From assembly GCA_016234935.1 (NCBI GenBank), contig JACRNL010000001.1:1-64000 (forward strand): 64,000 bases of DNA, in the 5' to 3' direction. The stretch's first letter is position 1. Each line of letters begins with the position of its first letter. Positions 15,282-23,925 of the stretch are shown one piece after another. Made by a program: the position numbers and the translations under genes. This DNA comes from Deltaproteobacteria bacterium. Its GTDB lineage: Bacteria; Desulfobacterota; GWC2-55-46. The notes beneath the pieces were generated by a model, which searched no databases, was not told where the DNA came from, and saw nothing but the letters and a program-made list of their open reading frames with translations.

Positions 15282-16307
15282 ATGGACAGGCTAAAAGACA
15301 GCGATTCGAGGTTTAAGGGGCTTGAGGTTAAAATAGGCCTGCTTGTTTTAATTGTCCTCGTGGGCATTGCGTTCGTAGTCGTTTCCCTTGGCATTGAGCG
15401 CGGTATTTTCACGAAGAAGTATACCCTGTACTTCATCACGGAAAGCGGCGAAGGTTTCCGCAAGGGTATGCCCGTTAAATTATCAGGCTTCAATATAGGC
15501 CGCGTCAAGAGCATAGAGCTTGCCGGGGATGCGCGGGTCACTGTCTACTTGGAGATAAACAGCAAATATAAGGGATGGCTGCGCAGCGGCTCGGTGGCAA
15601 AGGTCATCAAGGAAGGGTTTATCGGCGACGCGGTCGTTGAGGTGACCGTCGGCAAGCCCGGCACGAAGGAGTATGCCGAAGGCGAGATGATACCTTTTGA
15701 AAAGGCAGGCGGCATGGCTGAGATAGTCAATGAGGTCAAGCCCGTGTTGAATGAAATTAAAGAGATAATCCACTACATAAACGACCCTCAGGGCGACATA
15801 AAAAAGACGCTCTCAAACGTCCAGAACGTCACCGCCGGTATGAACATGACAAGGGAAAAGGTGGACAGCCTCCTTGACCAGACGGGGACAACCGTTAAAA
15901 AGGTGCAGGGGCTTGTGGACAGCGTCGCCGGGAGCGCGGCCCCGGCCATGGAGTCCACGGCGCGGACAATAAAGAACATGGAACAGATATCCCTGAAGCT
16001 GGTTCCCACCATGGAAAGGATAGACAGGTTAGCCGGCAATGCCGAAATCGCAACACAGAGGCTTCCCGGCATTACCGATAAGCTGGAAAGGACTATTGAC
16101 AACGTCAAGGGCATGTCCGACGCGCTGTCAAATGATGCTCCGCGAATAAGGGAGGTCCTTCTGGACGCTGGAGACGCCGCAAGAGACGGCAAGGCCCTTG
16201 TAAAGGGGTTCAGGGAGAGCTGGCCCGGCCGCCTCGTTGCCCCGAAGCCAAGGAGCCCGGAACTTGTCCCGTTTGACGGCTCTTTGATGAACGTGGAGAG
16301 AAGATGA
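15282..16307 (+). CDS. mlaD: MlaD-type MCE substrate-binding protein
   Basis: A 341-residue single-pass protein anchored by an N-terminal helix (IGLLVLIVLVGIAFVVVSLGIE), followed by one MCE domain at about residues 45-125 (YTLYFITESGEGFRKGMPVKLSGFNIG.. is the typical start; IGDAVVEVTVG its end). Residues 140-320 are a long amphipathic helical region with heptad-like repeats (NVTAGMNMTREKVDSLLDQTG; TAR TIKNMEQISLKL) like the needle or tunnel helices of PqiB and related MCE proteins. It hands lipids between the permease complex and the outer-membrane side. Its stop overlaps the TPR lipoprotein start, indicating coupling. Confidence 0.9.
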   Translation: MDRLKDSDSRFKGLEVKIGLLVLIVLVGIAFVVVSLGIERGIFTKKYTLYFITESGEGFRKGMPVKLSGFNIGRVKSIELAGDARVTVYLEINSKYKGWLRSGSVAKVIKEGFIGDAVVEVTVGKPGTKEYAEGEMIPFEKAGGMAEIVNEVKPVLNEIKEIIHYINDPQGDIKKTLSNVQNVTAGMNMTREKVDSLLDQTGTTVKKVQGLVDSVAGSAAPAMESTARTIKNMEQISLKLVPTMERIDRLAGNAEIATQRLPGITDKLERTIDNVKGMSDALSNDAPRIREVLLDAGDAARDGKALVKGFRESWPGRLVAPKPRSPELVPFDGSLMNVERR

Positions 16308-17374
16308 AAGCCTCAAGGATTGTGCTCAACTTCTTCAAGGGGTCTAACCCCCTCAGGGGGTTAAACCCCTTCAGGGGGCTTATACTAATCGGTTTGATTG
16401 CGATCTTCGCTTATGGCTGCGCGGCGGCCAAGGAGAAGAAGCCCTCAATCGAGGAAAAGGCTGTTGACGCGTCCATGCGAGGCTCGGAGGCGTTCGCAAA
16501 CCGCGACTATGCCGCCGCCCTCGTCAGGTTCGAGATAGCTTTGCAGTTAGACAGGTCCGTAGACAATCGGCAGGGAGAGCTGATTGACCTTATTAATATC
16601 GCGCGCGTTTACACCGCGCTTGCCGATTATAAGAATGCCGTAGACCGTATAGAAAAAGCCATAACTCTGGCGCGCTCGTTGAATGACAACAGGAAGCTTG
16701 TTGAAGCGTATGCCACGTATTCGAAGGTGCGGTGGATGGCAGGGGACAGCCAGGCGGCCTTAATGGAGATAAACAAGGCCATTTTAATTGACGCGAAGGA
16801 CGGGGTTAAATCCGGCGGACTGCTCAACCTGAAGGCGGAGCTGCTCATTGACTCCGGCACGGTGGAAAAAGCGGAAACCTTTCAAAGGGTTGAACCCCTT
16901 CAAGGGGCGGAAGAGCTTTTGTTCACAGCCCTTTCTTTAAATAAGCGTGATGACAACGCGGCTGAGACGGCCAATTCCTACCGCGCCCTCGCAAGAGTCA
17001 GCGACTTAAGGAAAAAATGGAATGACGCGCTCGCCTTTTACTCCAAGGCGTATGATATCGACAAACCCGCCGGCGATCCGGTAAAGATCACGATAGACCT
17101 CATGGGCATGGCTAAAAGCAATCTCGCCTTAAAGCGTCCGGACGAGGCCGTCTTTCTTTTTGGAAGGGCCTACATCGTCAGCGCTAACGCCGGGCTTACG
17201 GCAAGGACCGCGGAAAGCCTCGATAAGCTCATCATTACCTACAAAGAGATGGGTAACGCTGAAAAGGCGGACTTTTATTCCAGAATAAGGGATGCCATGT
17301 CCGCTGAACCCCTTCAAGGGGCCGAACCCCTTCAAGGGGCGGACAACGGCTCTGGCGGCGGTAAGGCGAAATGA
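16304..17374 (+). CDS. TPR lipoprotein with three in-frame repeat insertions
   Basis: A 356-residue lipoprotein encoded in the MCE operon, overlapping mlaD by 4 bases and the next gene by 4 bases. The signal peptide is odd: its n-region is enlarged by family A sequence (KGSNPLRGLNPFRG, residues about 12-25) before the hydrophobic core LILIGLIAIFAYGC with lipobox FAYGC. The mature part has about five TPR-like units (AFANRDYAAALVRFEIALQL; LIDLINIARVYTALADYKNAVDRIEKA; KWNDALAFYSKAYDID). A second insertion encodes FQRVEPLQGAE near residue 195 and a third, EPLQGAEPLQGA, lies near the C-terminus (335-346). Function is probably scaffolding of the lipid transporter at the outer membrane. Confidence 0.8.
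   Translation: MKASRIVLNFFKGSNPLRGLNPFRGLILIGLIAIFAYGCAAAKEKKPSIEEKAVDASMRGSEAFANRDYAAALVRFEIALQLDRSVDNRQGELIDLINIARVYTALADYKNAVDRIEKAITLARSLNDNRKLVEAYATYSKVRWMAGDSQAALMEINKAILIDAKDGVKSGGLLNLKAELLIDSGTVEKAETFQRVEPLQGAEELLFTALSLNKRDDNAAETANSYRALARVSDLRKKWNDALAFYSKAYDIDKPAGDPVKITIDLMGMAKSNLALKRPDEAVFLFGRAYIVSANAGLTARTAESLDKLIITYKEMGNAEKADFYSRIRDAMSAEPLQGAEPLQGADNGSGGGKAK
16333..16380. repeat. family A repeat inside a signal peptide
   Basis: CTTCAAGGGGTCTAACCCC continuing with CTCAGGGGGTTAAACCCC and TTCAGGGGGCT: about two and a half 18-nt units with alternating G and C blocks. Read as FKGSNPLRGLNPFRGL. Confidence 0.9.
16878..16907. repeat. family A repeat within coding sequence
   Basis: CCTTTCAAAGGGTTGAACCCC then TTCAAGGGG, read in frame as TFQRVEPLQGAE. 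Left stem uses the CCTTT/AAAGG variant, right stem CCCC/GGGG. Confidence 0.9.
17305..17339. repeat. family A repeat at the end of a coding sequence
   Basis: TGAACCCCTTCAAGGGG followed by CCGAACCCCTTCAAGGGG, read as EPLQGAEPLQGA shortly before the stop of the TPR lipoprotein. Confidence 0.9.
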
Positions 17375-18453
17375 AGCCGCGCATCCTGATAGTAGACGAC
17401 GACGAAAGGAACGTGATACTTCTTTCCGAGAAACTTTCAAGGGACGGTTTTGAGATTGACACGGCCTCAAACGGCATCGAGGCCCTTGAAAAGGTCAAAC
17501 CCGTAGCTCCTGACCTTATACTCCTTGACGTTATGATGCCGAAGATGGACGGTTACGAAGCGCTGCGCAGACTGAAGTCGAATGAAGAAACACGGCACAT
17601 ACCGGTGATCATGCTCACCGGCAGGACAGAGGTCGAGGACAAGGTCATGGGGTTTGAGGTCGGCGCCGAGGATTATATCATCAAGCCCTTCAGTCTGCGG
17701 GAAGTGTCGGCGCGCGTAAAATCCTTCCTGCGCATGCGCCTCCTGCAGACAAGGCTCGTCGAAACCGAGAAGATGGCCGCCCTCGGCGAGATGGTCGACG
17801 GCATCGCGCACGAGATACGCAATCCGCTTACGGCCATAGGCGGCATGGCAAGGCGCGTGCGCGACCACGAGCAGGACGAGCAGTATAAGGCCTACGCCCA
17901 GCAGATAATAAACTCCGTCGAGCGCCTTGAGCGGATGCTCATGAGGATTGACGAATACAAGAGGATACTTGTGTCAGTCCTTGAAAAAGGGGACATTGAC
18001 AGGGTGATACTCGCAAGCGTAAAGGCCGTAAAAGACCTCGCGGAGAGCAAAGAGATTGTAATAAAGACCAATCTTATGACAGACCCTCCGCCTGTAAACA
18101 TGGACTTCGGCAACCTGAAGATAGCCCTGTTCAATATCCTTCAGAACTCCGTCGAGGCTATCGCTAAAAAAGGCGAGATAACGGTAGACACGCTCCTTGC
18201 CGACGGCCGTACCATGATTGTAAGGATAACCGACAACGGCGTTGGTATCCCTGAAGATGAGATTAGAAAAATATTCAATCCCTTCCAGACCTCCAAGTTC
18301 GAAGGCGCGGGACTCGGACTTACCATATCATACCGCATAATTCACGACCACGGCGGCGACATCGAGGTAAAGAGCTCCAAGGGCAAAGGCACAGTGGTGA
18401 CCATAAGGTTGAAACCGGCTGAGGCGCCGCAGGCAAAGGTTTCAGAGGCATAG
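17371..18453 (+). CDS. REC-histidine kinase hybrid
   Basis: A 360-residue cytoplasmic protein: receiver domain (residues 1-120; D53 in LLDVMMPKMDG, K near 103 in IIKPF) joined by a short coiled helix to a HisKA domain (H147 in GIAHEIRNPL) and a HATPase_c domain (N-box NILQNSVEA, G1 DNGVGIP, F-box NPFQTSKFEG, G2 GAGLGLTIS). This order, REC first then kinase, is typical of soluble signal integrators in deltaproteobacteria. It overlaps the TPR lipoprotein gene by 4 bases, so it is expressed with the MCE operon and may respond to envelope state. No output or sensor domain is present. Confidence 0.9.
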   Translation: MKPRILIVDDDERNVILLSEKLSRDGFEIDTASNGIEALEKVKPVAPDLILLDVMMPKMDGYEALRRLKSNEETRHIPVIMLTGRTEVEDKVMGFEVGAEDYIIKPFSLREVSARVKSFLRMRLLQTRLVETEKMAALGEMVDGIAHEIRNPLTAIGGMARRVRDHEQDEQYKAYAQQIINSVERLERMLMRIDEYKRILVSVLEKGDIDRVILASVKAVKDLAESKEIVIKTNLMTDPPPVNMDFGNLKIALFNILQNSVEAIAKKGEITVDTLLADGRTMIVRITDNGVGIPEDEIRKIFNPFQTSKFEGAGLGLTISYRIIHDHGGDIEVKSSKGKGTVVTIRLKPAEAPQAKVSEA

Positions 18454-18497
18454 GATGGACGCCGGGGACATGCGGTAAGAGGCTCAACTGCCGGCAT

Positions 18498-20111
18498 CTA
18501 TTCCATCCGCACTACGGTATCCTTCAGGAAGTTCGCGTCGTCTTTTTCAGGGTGGTCTATGGTGTAATGGAGGCCTCTGCTTTCCTTGCGGCTCATTGCG
18601 GATTTTATTATCAGCTCCGCCGTGGAGGCTATGTTGCGCAGTTCCACGATGTTGTTCGTTATGGTGAAGTTCCAGTAGTATTCGTTTATCTCGTTCTTCA
18701 GGAGATTTATCCTGCGCAGCGCGCGGGCAAGGCGCTTATCCGACCTTACGATTCCCACGTAGTTCCACATGAAACGCCGTATCTCGTCCCAGTTCTGGGT
18801 GATGACCACGGCCTCGTCGCTTGTGACGGCGCCCCTTGTTTCCCACGCCGGGATAGACGGGATGATGCTGCCGGTGTTTTTAACGACATCCGCCGCGTGC
18901 AGGGACGCCCGTCCGGCAAAGACGAGGGCCTCAAGAAGCGAGTTCGACGCGAGACGGTTGGCCCCGTGAAGTCCGGTGCAGGCGGCCTCTCCTATGGCGT
19001 AGAGCCTTTCCGCCGAAGTCGCGCCGTCTCTGTCCGTGCGCACGCCTCCGCAGGTGTAATGGGCCGCCGGGACAACCGGGATGAGGTCTTTTGTGATGTC
19101 TATGTTGAACTCAAGGCATTTCTTGTGGATGTTAGGGAACCGGTCTTTTAAGAAAGCGGCGCTCTTGTGGCTTATGTCGAGGAACACGCAGTCGTCGCCG
19201 CTTTTTTTAAGCTCGAAGTCTATCGCCCTGGCGACTATGTCGCGCGGGGCAAGGTCGGCCATCGGGTGATGCCGCCGCATGAAGGCGCCGCCGTCTTTTG
19301 TCTTCAAGACCGCCCCTTCGCCGCGCAGGGCCTCGGATATAAGGAAGCTCTTTGCCTTCGAATGGTAGAGACAGGTGGGGTGGAACTGGATAAACTCCAT
19401 ATTGGCGATATCCGCGCCGATGCGGTAGGCCATGGCAATGCCGTCGCCGGTGGCGACGTCCGGGTTGCTGGTGAAGAGATAGACCTTGCCCGCGCCTCCG
19501 GTGGCCAGGATGGTGGCCTTTGCAAGGAATGTCTTTACCTCGCCGGAGGGCTTGTCAAGAACGTACGCGCCCCAGACCATTTCTTTGTCCGCCTGACCTA
19601 CGAACTTAGAGTGCGTTATGAGGTCCACGGCTATGTGGTTTTCGTAAACGGTTATGTTCGGGTCGGCGTTGACGGCATTGACAAGGGCGTCTTCAACGGC
19701 CTTGCCCGTCAGGTCGGTCGCGTGGATGATTCGCCGCTTCGAGTGGCCGCCTTCCTTGCCCAAGTCAAGCTCTTCAATATTGCCGCTGTCAACGCCAATA
19801 GGCCGTTTTGAGAACTTAACCCCAAGGCTTATTAGCTCCTGTATCCGCCGGGGGGCGTCGCGCACGACCATATCGACGATATCCTTGCGGCAAAGGCCGG
19901 CGCCGGCGTCGAGGGTGTCTTTTATGTGTGATTCGAAGGAGTCTTCCTTGCTCCACACGGACGCGATGCCGCCCTGAGCGTAAAAGGTAGCCGACTCGCT
20001 GACGCCCCTTTTCGTTATTATCGTAACCGTCCCGGACTTTGCCGCTTTTAACGCAAAGGAAAGCCCGCCGATGCCGCTTCCTATCACGAGGAAATCAGAT
20101 TTTATCTCCAA
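18498..20111 (-). CDS. nadB: L-aspartate oxidase
   Basis: A 537-residue flavoenzyme oxidising L-aspartate to iminoaspartate, the first step of de novo NAD synthesis. It has the N-terminal FAD Rossmann motif (VIGSGIGGLSFALKAA), the ATFYAQGGIASV segment, the substrate loop around HFxxxC-type YTCGGVRTDRDGATSAERLYAIGEAACTG (shown by YTCGGVRTD and LYAIGEAA), and the NRLASNSLLEALVF motif that binds FAD. It is convergent with the upstream kinase gene (44-bp gap) and monocistronic as far as visible. Length matches the family (about 530-540). Confidence 0.96.
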   Translation of the reverse strand: MEIKSDFLVIGSGIGGLSFALKAAKSGTVTIITKRGVSESATFYAQGGIASVWSKEDSFESHIKDTLDAGAGLCRKDIVDMVVRDAPRRIQELISLGVKFSKRPIGVDSGNIEELDLGKEGGHSKRRIIHATDLTGKAVEDALVNAVNADPNITVYENHIAVDLITHSKFVGQADKEMVWGAYVLDKPSGEVKTFLAKATILATGGAGKVYLFTSNPDVATGDGIAMAYRIGADIANMEFIQFHPTCLYHSKAKSFLISEALRGEGAVLKTKDGGAFMRRHHPMADLAPRDIVARAIDFELKKSGDDCVFLDISHKSAAFLKDRFPNIHKKCLEFNIDITKDLIPVVPAAHYTCGGVRTDRDGATSAERLYAIGEAACTGLHGANRLASNSLLEALVFAGRASLHAADVVKNTGSIIPSIPAWETRGAVTSDEAVVITQNWDEIRRFMWNYVGIVRSDKRLARALRRINLLKNEINEYYWNFTITNNIVELRNIASTAELIIKSAMSRKESRGLHYTIDHPEKDDANFLKDTVVRME

Positions 20112-20184
20112 ATGCGCGCTCCTGCAGGAATAATCTAAGTTATACCTAAACCGCCGGGCATGTCAATTTGTTTAATGCGCTTGT

Positions 20185-20200
20185 CTTTCTTGAAAGAAAG
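20185..20200. repeat. palindrome CTTTCTTGAAAGAAAG (family E)
   Basis: Related palindromes with the core TTTCAAGAAA or TTTCTTGAAA are found at 28751, 31428 and 47332, all in intergenic DNA. Confidence 0.6.
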
Positions 20201-20274
20201 GCGCTGCGTACGGCTAAAGTCAAGATGCAACCCTTTAGCTTTGCTCACCGCAGGTGCTGCGCACGGCTAAAAAA

Positions 20275-20338
20275 GGTTATCAGTTATCGGTTATCCGATA
20301 ACCGTCTTTGATAACTGATAACCGTTCACCGATAACCG
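20275..20338. repeat. nested GGTTATC/GATAACC hairpin array
   Basis: GGTTATCAGTTATC (20275-20288) is the exact complement of GATAACTGATAACC (20310-20323). Inside it CGGTTATC (20288-20295) pairs with GATAACCG (20297-20304), and a further GATAACCG lies at 20331-20338. The region thus offers alternative pairings. Confidence 0.75.
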
Positions 20339-20434
20339 TAAGTGATGATAAAAGAACTTGCCCTTTTTTGTTTCAAGATGTAGACTTAGATTAGTTTATC
20401 GGCTTTATTTTACGCGAAGGGCCTGTGTGATGGT

Positions 20435-21031
20435 ATGCGAAAGGTCAACATATTCCTATTGATTTTTCCGGTTTCCGTCATGCTCCTTGCCGCCTCCGCG
20501 GCTGACGCCGCGTTTTACAGATACACTGACAATCGCGGGGTGGTGCATCTTACGAACGTGCCCACGTCTTCGAAGTTCGTATGGATGATGCCGGAGAGGA
20601 GGGACGTCGAGAGACCCTCCCGCGTGCTGCCGGGCTATGCAAACGATTATGAGGATATCATTTACGTTTCGTCGCTTAAATACGGGGTGGATCCGCGGCT
20701 TGTAAAGGCCATAGTGAAGGCCGAGTCTGATTTCGACGCGTCGGCCGTTTCGCCCAAGGGCGCAAGGGGCCTCATGCAGCTTATGCCGGAGACGGCTTCC
20801 CTCGCCGGCGTCAGGGACATACACGACCCGCAGGACAATATCGAAGGCGGCATACGGCATCTGGCCAAGCTCCTGAAGATTTTTGGCGCAAAGGTGCACC
20901 TCGCGGTCGCGGCGTATAACGCCGGGGAAAATGCCGTATTGAAATACGGCGCCATACCTCCGTATTCCGAGACGCGCGCATACGTCAAGCGGGTGCTTTA
21001 TTATTACAATCAGTACAAAAGCGGGGGTTGA
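20435..21031 (+). CDS. soluble lytic transglycosylase with DUF4124 domain
   Basis: A 198-residue exported protein: signal peptide (MRKVNIFLLIFPVSVMLLAASAADA), a DUF4124 module (FYRYTDNRGVVHLTNVP, residues about 26-45), then a lytic transglycosylase (SLT) domain with catalytic E97 in IVKAESDFDASAVSPKGA, the GLMQLMPETA motif and the AAYNAGENAV motif. It cleaves peptidoglycan glycan strands in the periplasm. The last residues are YKSGG and the TGA stop is provided by a family A repeat, so the native C-terminus may once have differed by a few residues. Confidence 0.93.
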   Translation: MRKVNIFLLIFPVSVMLLAASAADAAFYRYTDNRGVVHLTNVPTSSKFVWMMPERRDVERPSRVLPGYANDYEDIIYVSSLKYGVDPRLVKAIVKAESDFDASAVSPKGARGLMQLMPETASLAGVRDIHDPQDNIEGGIRHLAKLLKIFGAKVHLAVAAYNAGENAVLKYGAIPPYSETRAYVKRVLYYYNQYKSGG

Positions 21032-21062
21032 ACCCCCTGAGGGGGCTCAGCCCCTTCAACCG
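21023..21062. repeat. family A repeat supplying a stop codon
   Basis: GGGGGTTGAACCCCC then TGAGGGGGCTCAGCCCC and TTCAACCGG. The TGA inside GGTTGAAC (21029-21031) is the stop of the transglycosylase gene. Confidence 0.9.
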
Positions 21063-21148
21063 GTAAACTGCACGGTTGAGACCTGCCTCTGGAAATCGCA
21101 GTTTCAGTTTTTCATACTTTTAAGCGACAGGACTCCGCGAGTGATTTT

Positions 21149-21721
21149 ATGCGGCCGTATTTACAGGCGAAATTTTTCAACCTTCCGAACAGCCTTTCAT
21201 TCATAAGACTCCTTACCGCGCCCGTCCTGATCATAATACTGCTTTCCCCGGGTAAGGGCGAGAGCCTCGCGGCTGCGATTATCTTTGCCTTGGTGTGCGT
21301 CACGGACTGGCTTGACGGCTATCTTGCCCGCCGCTACGGGATAGTGACCTCCTTCGGCAAATTCCTTGACCCGCTGGCGGATAAGATACTCATTATAACG
21401 GCCTTTATAATGCTGATACCGCTGGGCAGGGTGCCTGCGTGGCTGGTTGCGGCCATAGTCGGCAGGGCCATTGCCGTCACCGGCCTTCGCGCCGTCGCCG
21501 CGGACGCAGGGGTGGTCATCTCCGCCAGCCCCCTTGGAAAGTACAAAACCATTTTTCAGATTGTCTGCCTCGTGCCGCTTATCGTACACTATCCTTACTT
21601 CGGGCTGGACTTCCATCTTATAGGGACGATCCTGCTCGTGCCTGCCTTCATCCTGACCATGGCTTCCGGGATAGAATATTTCGTGAAGTTCTTCAAAAAC
21701 AGCGGCCTTAAGGACGATTAG
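21149..21721 (+). CDS. pgsA: CDP-diacylglycerol-glycerol-3-phosphate 3-phosphatidyltransferase
   Basis: A 190-residue inner-membrane enzyme making phosphatidylglycerophosphate, the committed step to phosphatidylglycerol and cardiolipin. The CDP-alcohol phosphatidyltransferase signature DGxxAR(x8)GxxxDxxxD is complete: DWLDGYLARRYG then TSFGKFLDPLADK (residues about 54-80). Opening NLPNSLSFIRLLTAPVLIIIL is typical of PgsA. About five membrane helices. No clear Shine-Dalgarno before the ATG at 21149. Confidence 0.93.
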   Translation: MRPYLQAKFFNLPNSLSFIRLLTAPVLIIILLSPGKGESLAAAIIFALVCVTDWLDGYLARRYGIVTSFGKFLDPLADKILIITAFIMLIPLGRVPAWLVAAIVGRAIAVTGLRAVAADAGVVISASPLGKYKTIFQIVCLVPLIVHYPYFGLDFHLIGTILLVPAFILTMASGIEYFVKFFKNSGLKDD

Positions 21722-21861
21722 CTCCGCTGACGCCTGATCCCGCCGCGCCGCCGCCGGATATTGACAAATTCCCAATACAGGATAAACTGAATATGTCAAC
21801 CGCATCTCGATTTTTCCGCATCACAGAATAAATTTCTCAGTCACCCTGGAAAACCGCTTAT

Positions 21862-23925
21862 ATGCGCATTAAACTTTCTCGAAGGTTTAACCTCTATGTC
21901 GGAGGAATACTCTTCATCGGTATGTCGGCCTTTGTCTATCACAATACGATTTCAAATGAACGGCTTTTGCAGCAGATAGGCAACAATGAGGCCCAGCGTC
22001 TTGCCAGAACGTCATTTGATCAGCTCTACACCTCGATGCAACTCGGCGGCGGAAGGATCGAAAACCAAAGGATAGTTGATAAAATCAGGGCCATCATCGG
22101 CGTGGACGAGATGCGGATAGTCCACGGACGCGCACTTGATAAACAATACGGAGTCGAGGAGAGCGAGTTGCCGCGGGATGAATACGACAGGGCGGCGCTC
22201 AGCGGAAATACCACGAGCATAATCGAAAGCGCAAAAGGGGCGCGGGCCGCGCGTCATGTCATGCCGGTTTTTATCACTGCCGATTGCAGGAGGTGCCACA
22301 ACGCCGGCGCCGGCGAGGTTGCAGGGGCTATCTCCGTAACGATTTCACTGAAAAAATACGACAGTGTCATCGCCGGGCATACTATGAATTTTCTCTTCTG
22401 GTCCGTCTTCATTCTGGGCTTTACGTCGCTTGCCGTAATGCTTTCCGTTCGAAGCAGATTTCTTAAACCGATAGAAAAGCTTAAGGAAGGGGCGCAGGCG
22501 CTGGCAAGATGGGAGCTGACTCACAGGGTGAATCTAAAGACGAACGACGAGCTGGAGGATCTCAGCTCCGCCTTCGACGACATGGCGGAAAACCTCATGG
22601 AGGCCACCAAGGAGCTCAAATATACGAACAAGAAGTACTTAAAGCTCGTCGAGATGGCTCTTGACGCCATCCTTCTGAAGGATATCGAGACGGATATGTA
22701 TGTGGACGCGAACCCGGCGGCCGCCGCGCTTGCCGGTTATTCACGGGAGGAGTTTCTGAATCTTTGCACCGAGGATTTATTTAAAAGCGGCATAATCGGC
22801 CGCTACAAGGAGTCGTATAAAAGGTGGATATACGACGGCAAGGGGTATTTGCACGGCGGTGTCATCACGGGAAAGGGCGGCGCCCTTGTGCCGGTGGAAA
22901 TAGCCGCGTCGGTCATAGACATAGACGGCAGGAAGTTCATGCAGGAGATATGGAGGGATATATCCGAGAGAAAGGGACTTGAGGACACTCTGCGGCGGTA
23001 TGTCAACGATCTCGAGGAGACCGTCAGAGAAAGAACAGGCGATCTGAACCGCACTTTGCGCGAGCGCGAGGAGGCATACGGAAAACTTCAGGCTTCGGAG
23101 CAAAAGCTGATACAGTCGGCAAAACTCATATCCCTCGGCGAGATGGGCGCGGGGATAGCCCATGAGCTTAACAGCCCGTTAGCCGGGGTTTTGAGCATCA
23201 CCGAGGTGCTTCTCGGAAGGGTCGGCAGGAACGACGCGAACTACTATCTCCTTGAAAAGATAAAAGACGCTTCCGTGCGCTCCAAGCACATAATCCAGGA
23301 CATGCTCTCCTACGCCAGGCCGTTTAAGGGTGAGTTTGTCCGCGTAAATATCAACGATATCGTCAGGGGCACGCTGAACCTTTTCGCATCGGAGATAAAG
23401 ACCAGTTCAATAGATATCGCCCTCGGCCTCGATGACGGACTCCCCGACGTAATGGGCAACAAGGGGCAGCTCATGGAGGTTCTGCTTAACCTCATCAAGA
23501 ACGCGCGGGACGCCATGGGAGGCAAGGGCGGCATATCCGTCAATTCGCGGCTCAGACTCTCTGACGGCAAGTCGGGGCGCGGCGCCCCGCCGATGATATC
23601 GGTCGAGATACGGGACACGGGGCCGGGCATACCGCCGGAGATAAAGGACAGGATCTTCGACCCGTTTTTTTCCACCAAAGAAAGAGGAGGGGGAATGAAC
23701 ATCGGACTCGGACTTTCCATAACGCAGAGCATTGTAAAGGAGCACGGCGGCTTCGTCGAGGTTGACAGCGAGCCGGGCAAGGGAGCGGCGTTCAGAATAA
23801 TAATTCCAGCGGCTGACCCCGCCGGAACAGCCATAGGCCCGCCGCCCCCCGCTTCAGGCACGCGAGGGTTGAACCCTTTCAAAGGGCAGGCTGAAACCAA
23901 TGCCACGGAGGCAAGCCATGCATAA
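21862..23925 (+). CDS. membrane sensor histidine kinase with a c-type heme motif
   Basis: A 687-residue kinase. An N-terminal membrane helix is followed by a periplasmic domain of about 150 residues carrying one CXXCH heme c site (C142, C145, H146 in CRRCHNAG), as in heme-binding DUF3365-like sensor domains that detect redox state, NO or CO. Then come a second membrane helix (NFLFWSVFILGFTSLAVML), HAMP, a PAS domain (VEMALDAILLKDIETDMYVDANPAA), a coiled coil, HisKA (H434 in GIAHELNSPL) and HATPase_c (N-box NLIKNARDAMGG; DTGPGIPP; GLGLSIT). The last 25 residues include family B and A repeat sequence (ASGTRGLNPFKGQ). It overlaps the response regulator start by 8 bases. Confidence 0.9.
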   Translation: MRIKLSRRFNLYVGGILFIGMSAFVYHNTISNERLLQQIGNNEAQRLARTSFDQLYTSMQLGGGRIENQRIVDKIRAIIGVDEMRIVHGRALDKQYGVEESELPRDEYDRAALSGNTTSIIESAKGARAARHVMPVFITADCRRCHNAGAGEVAGAISVTISLKKYDSVIAGHTMNFLFWSVFILGFTSLAVMLSVRSRFLKPIEKLKEGAQALARWELTHRVNLKTNDELEDLSSAFDDMAENLMEATKELKYTNKKYLKLVEMALDAILLKDIETDMYVDANPAAAALAGYSREEFLNLCTEDLFKSGIIGRYKESYKRWIYDGKGYLHGGVITGKGGALVPVEIAASVIDIDGRKFMQEIWRDISERKGLEDTLRRYVNDLEETVRERTGDLNRTLREREEAYGKLQASEQKLIQSAKLISLGEMGAGIAHELNSPLAGVLSITEVLLGRVGRNDANYYLLEKIKDASVRSKHIIQDMLSYARPFKGEFVRVNINDIVRGTLNLFASEIKTSSIDIALGLDDGLPDVMGNKGQLMEVLLNLIKNARDAMGGKGGISVNSRLRLSDGKSGRGAPPMISVEIRDTGPGIPPEIKDRIFDPFFSTKERGGGMNIGLGLSITQSIVKEHGGFVEVDSEPGKGAAFRIIIPAADPAGTAIGPPPPASGTRGLNPFKGQAETNATEASHA
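23845..23886. repeat. family B joined to family A at the kinase C-terminus
   Basis: CCCCCCGCTTCAGGCACGCG (family B half) runs directly into AGGGTTGAACCCTTTCAAAGGG minus end (family A, 23865-23886). Read as PASGTRGLNPFKGQ. Confidence 0.85.

Larger units (their letters stand above)
20112..20434. other. intergenic region between nadB and the transglycosylase, rich in short repeats
   Basis: No ORF. It holds the divergent 5' regions of two genes, a CTTTCTTGAAAGAAAG palindrome, a near-perfect direct repeat of GCTGCGYACGGCTAAA (20203-20218 and 20256-20271), and a nested hairpin cluster made of GGTTATC/GATAACC units (20275-20338). No convincing promoter for either gene could be chosen. Confidence 0.6.
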
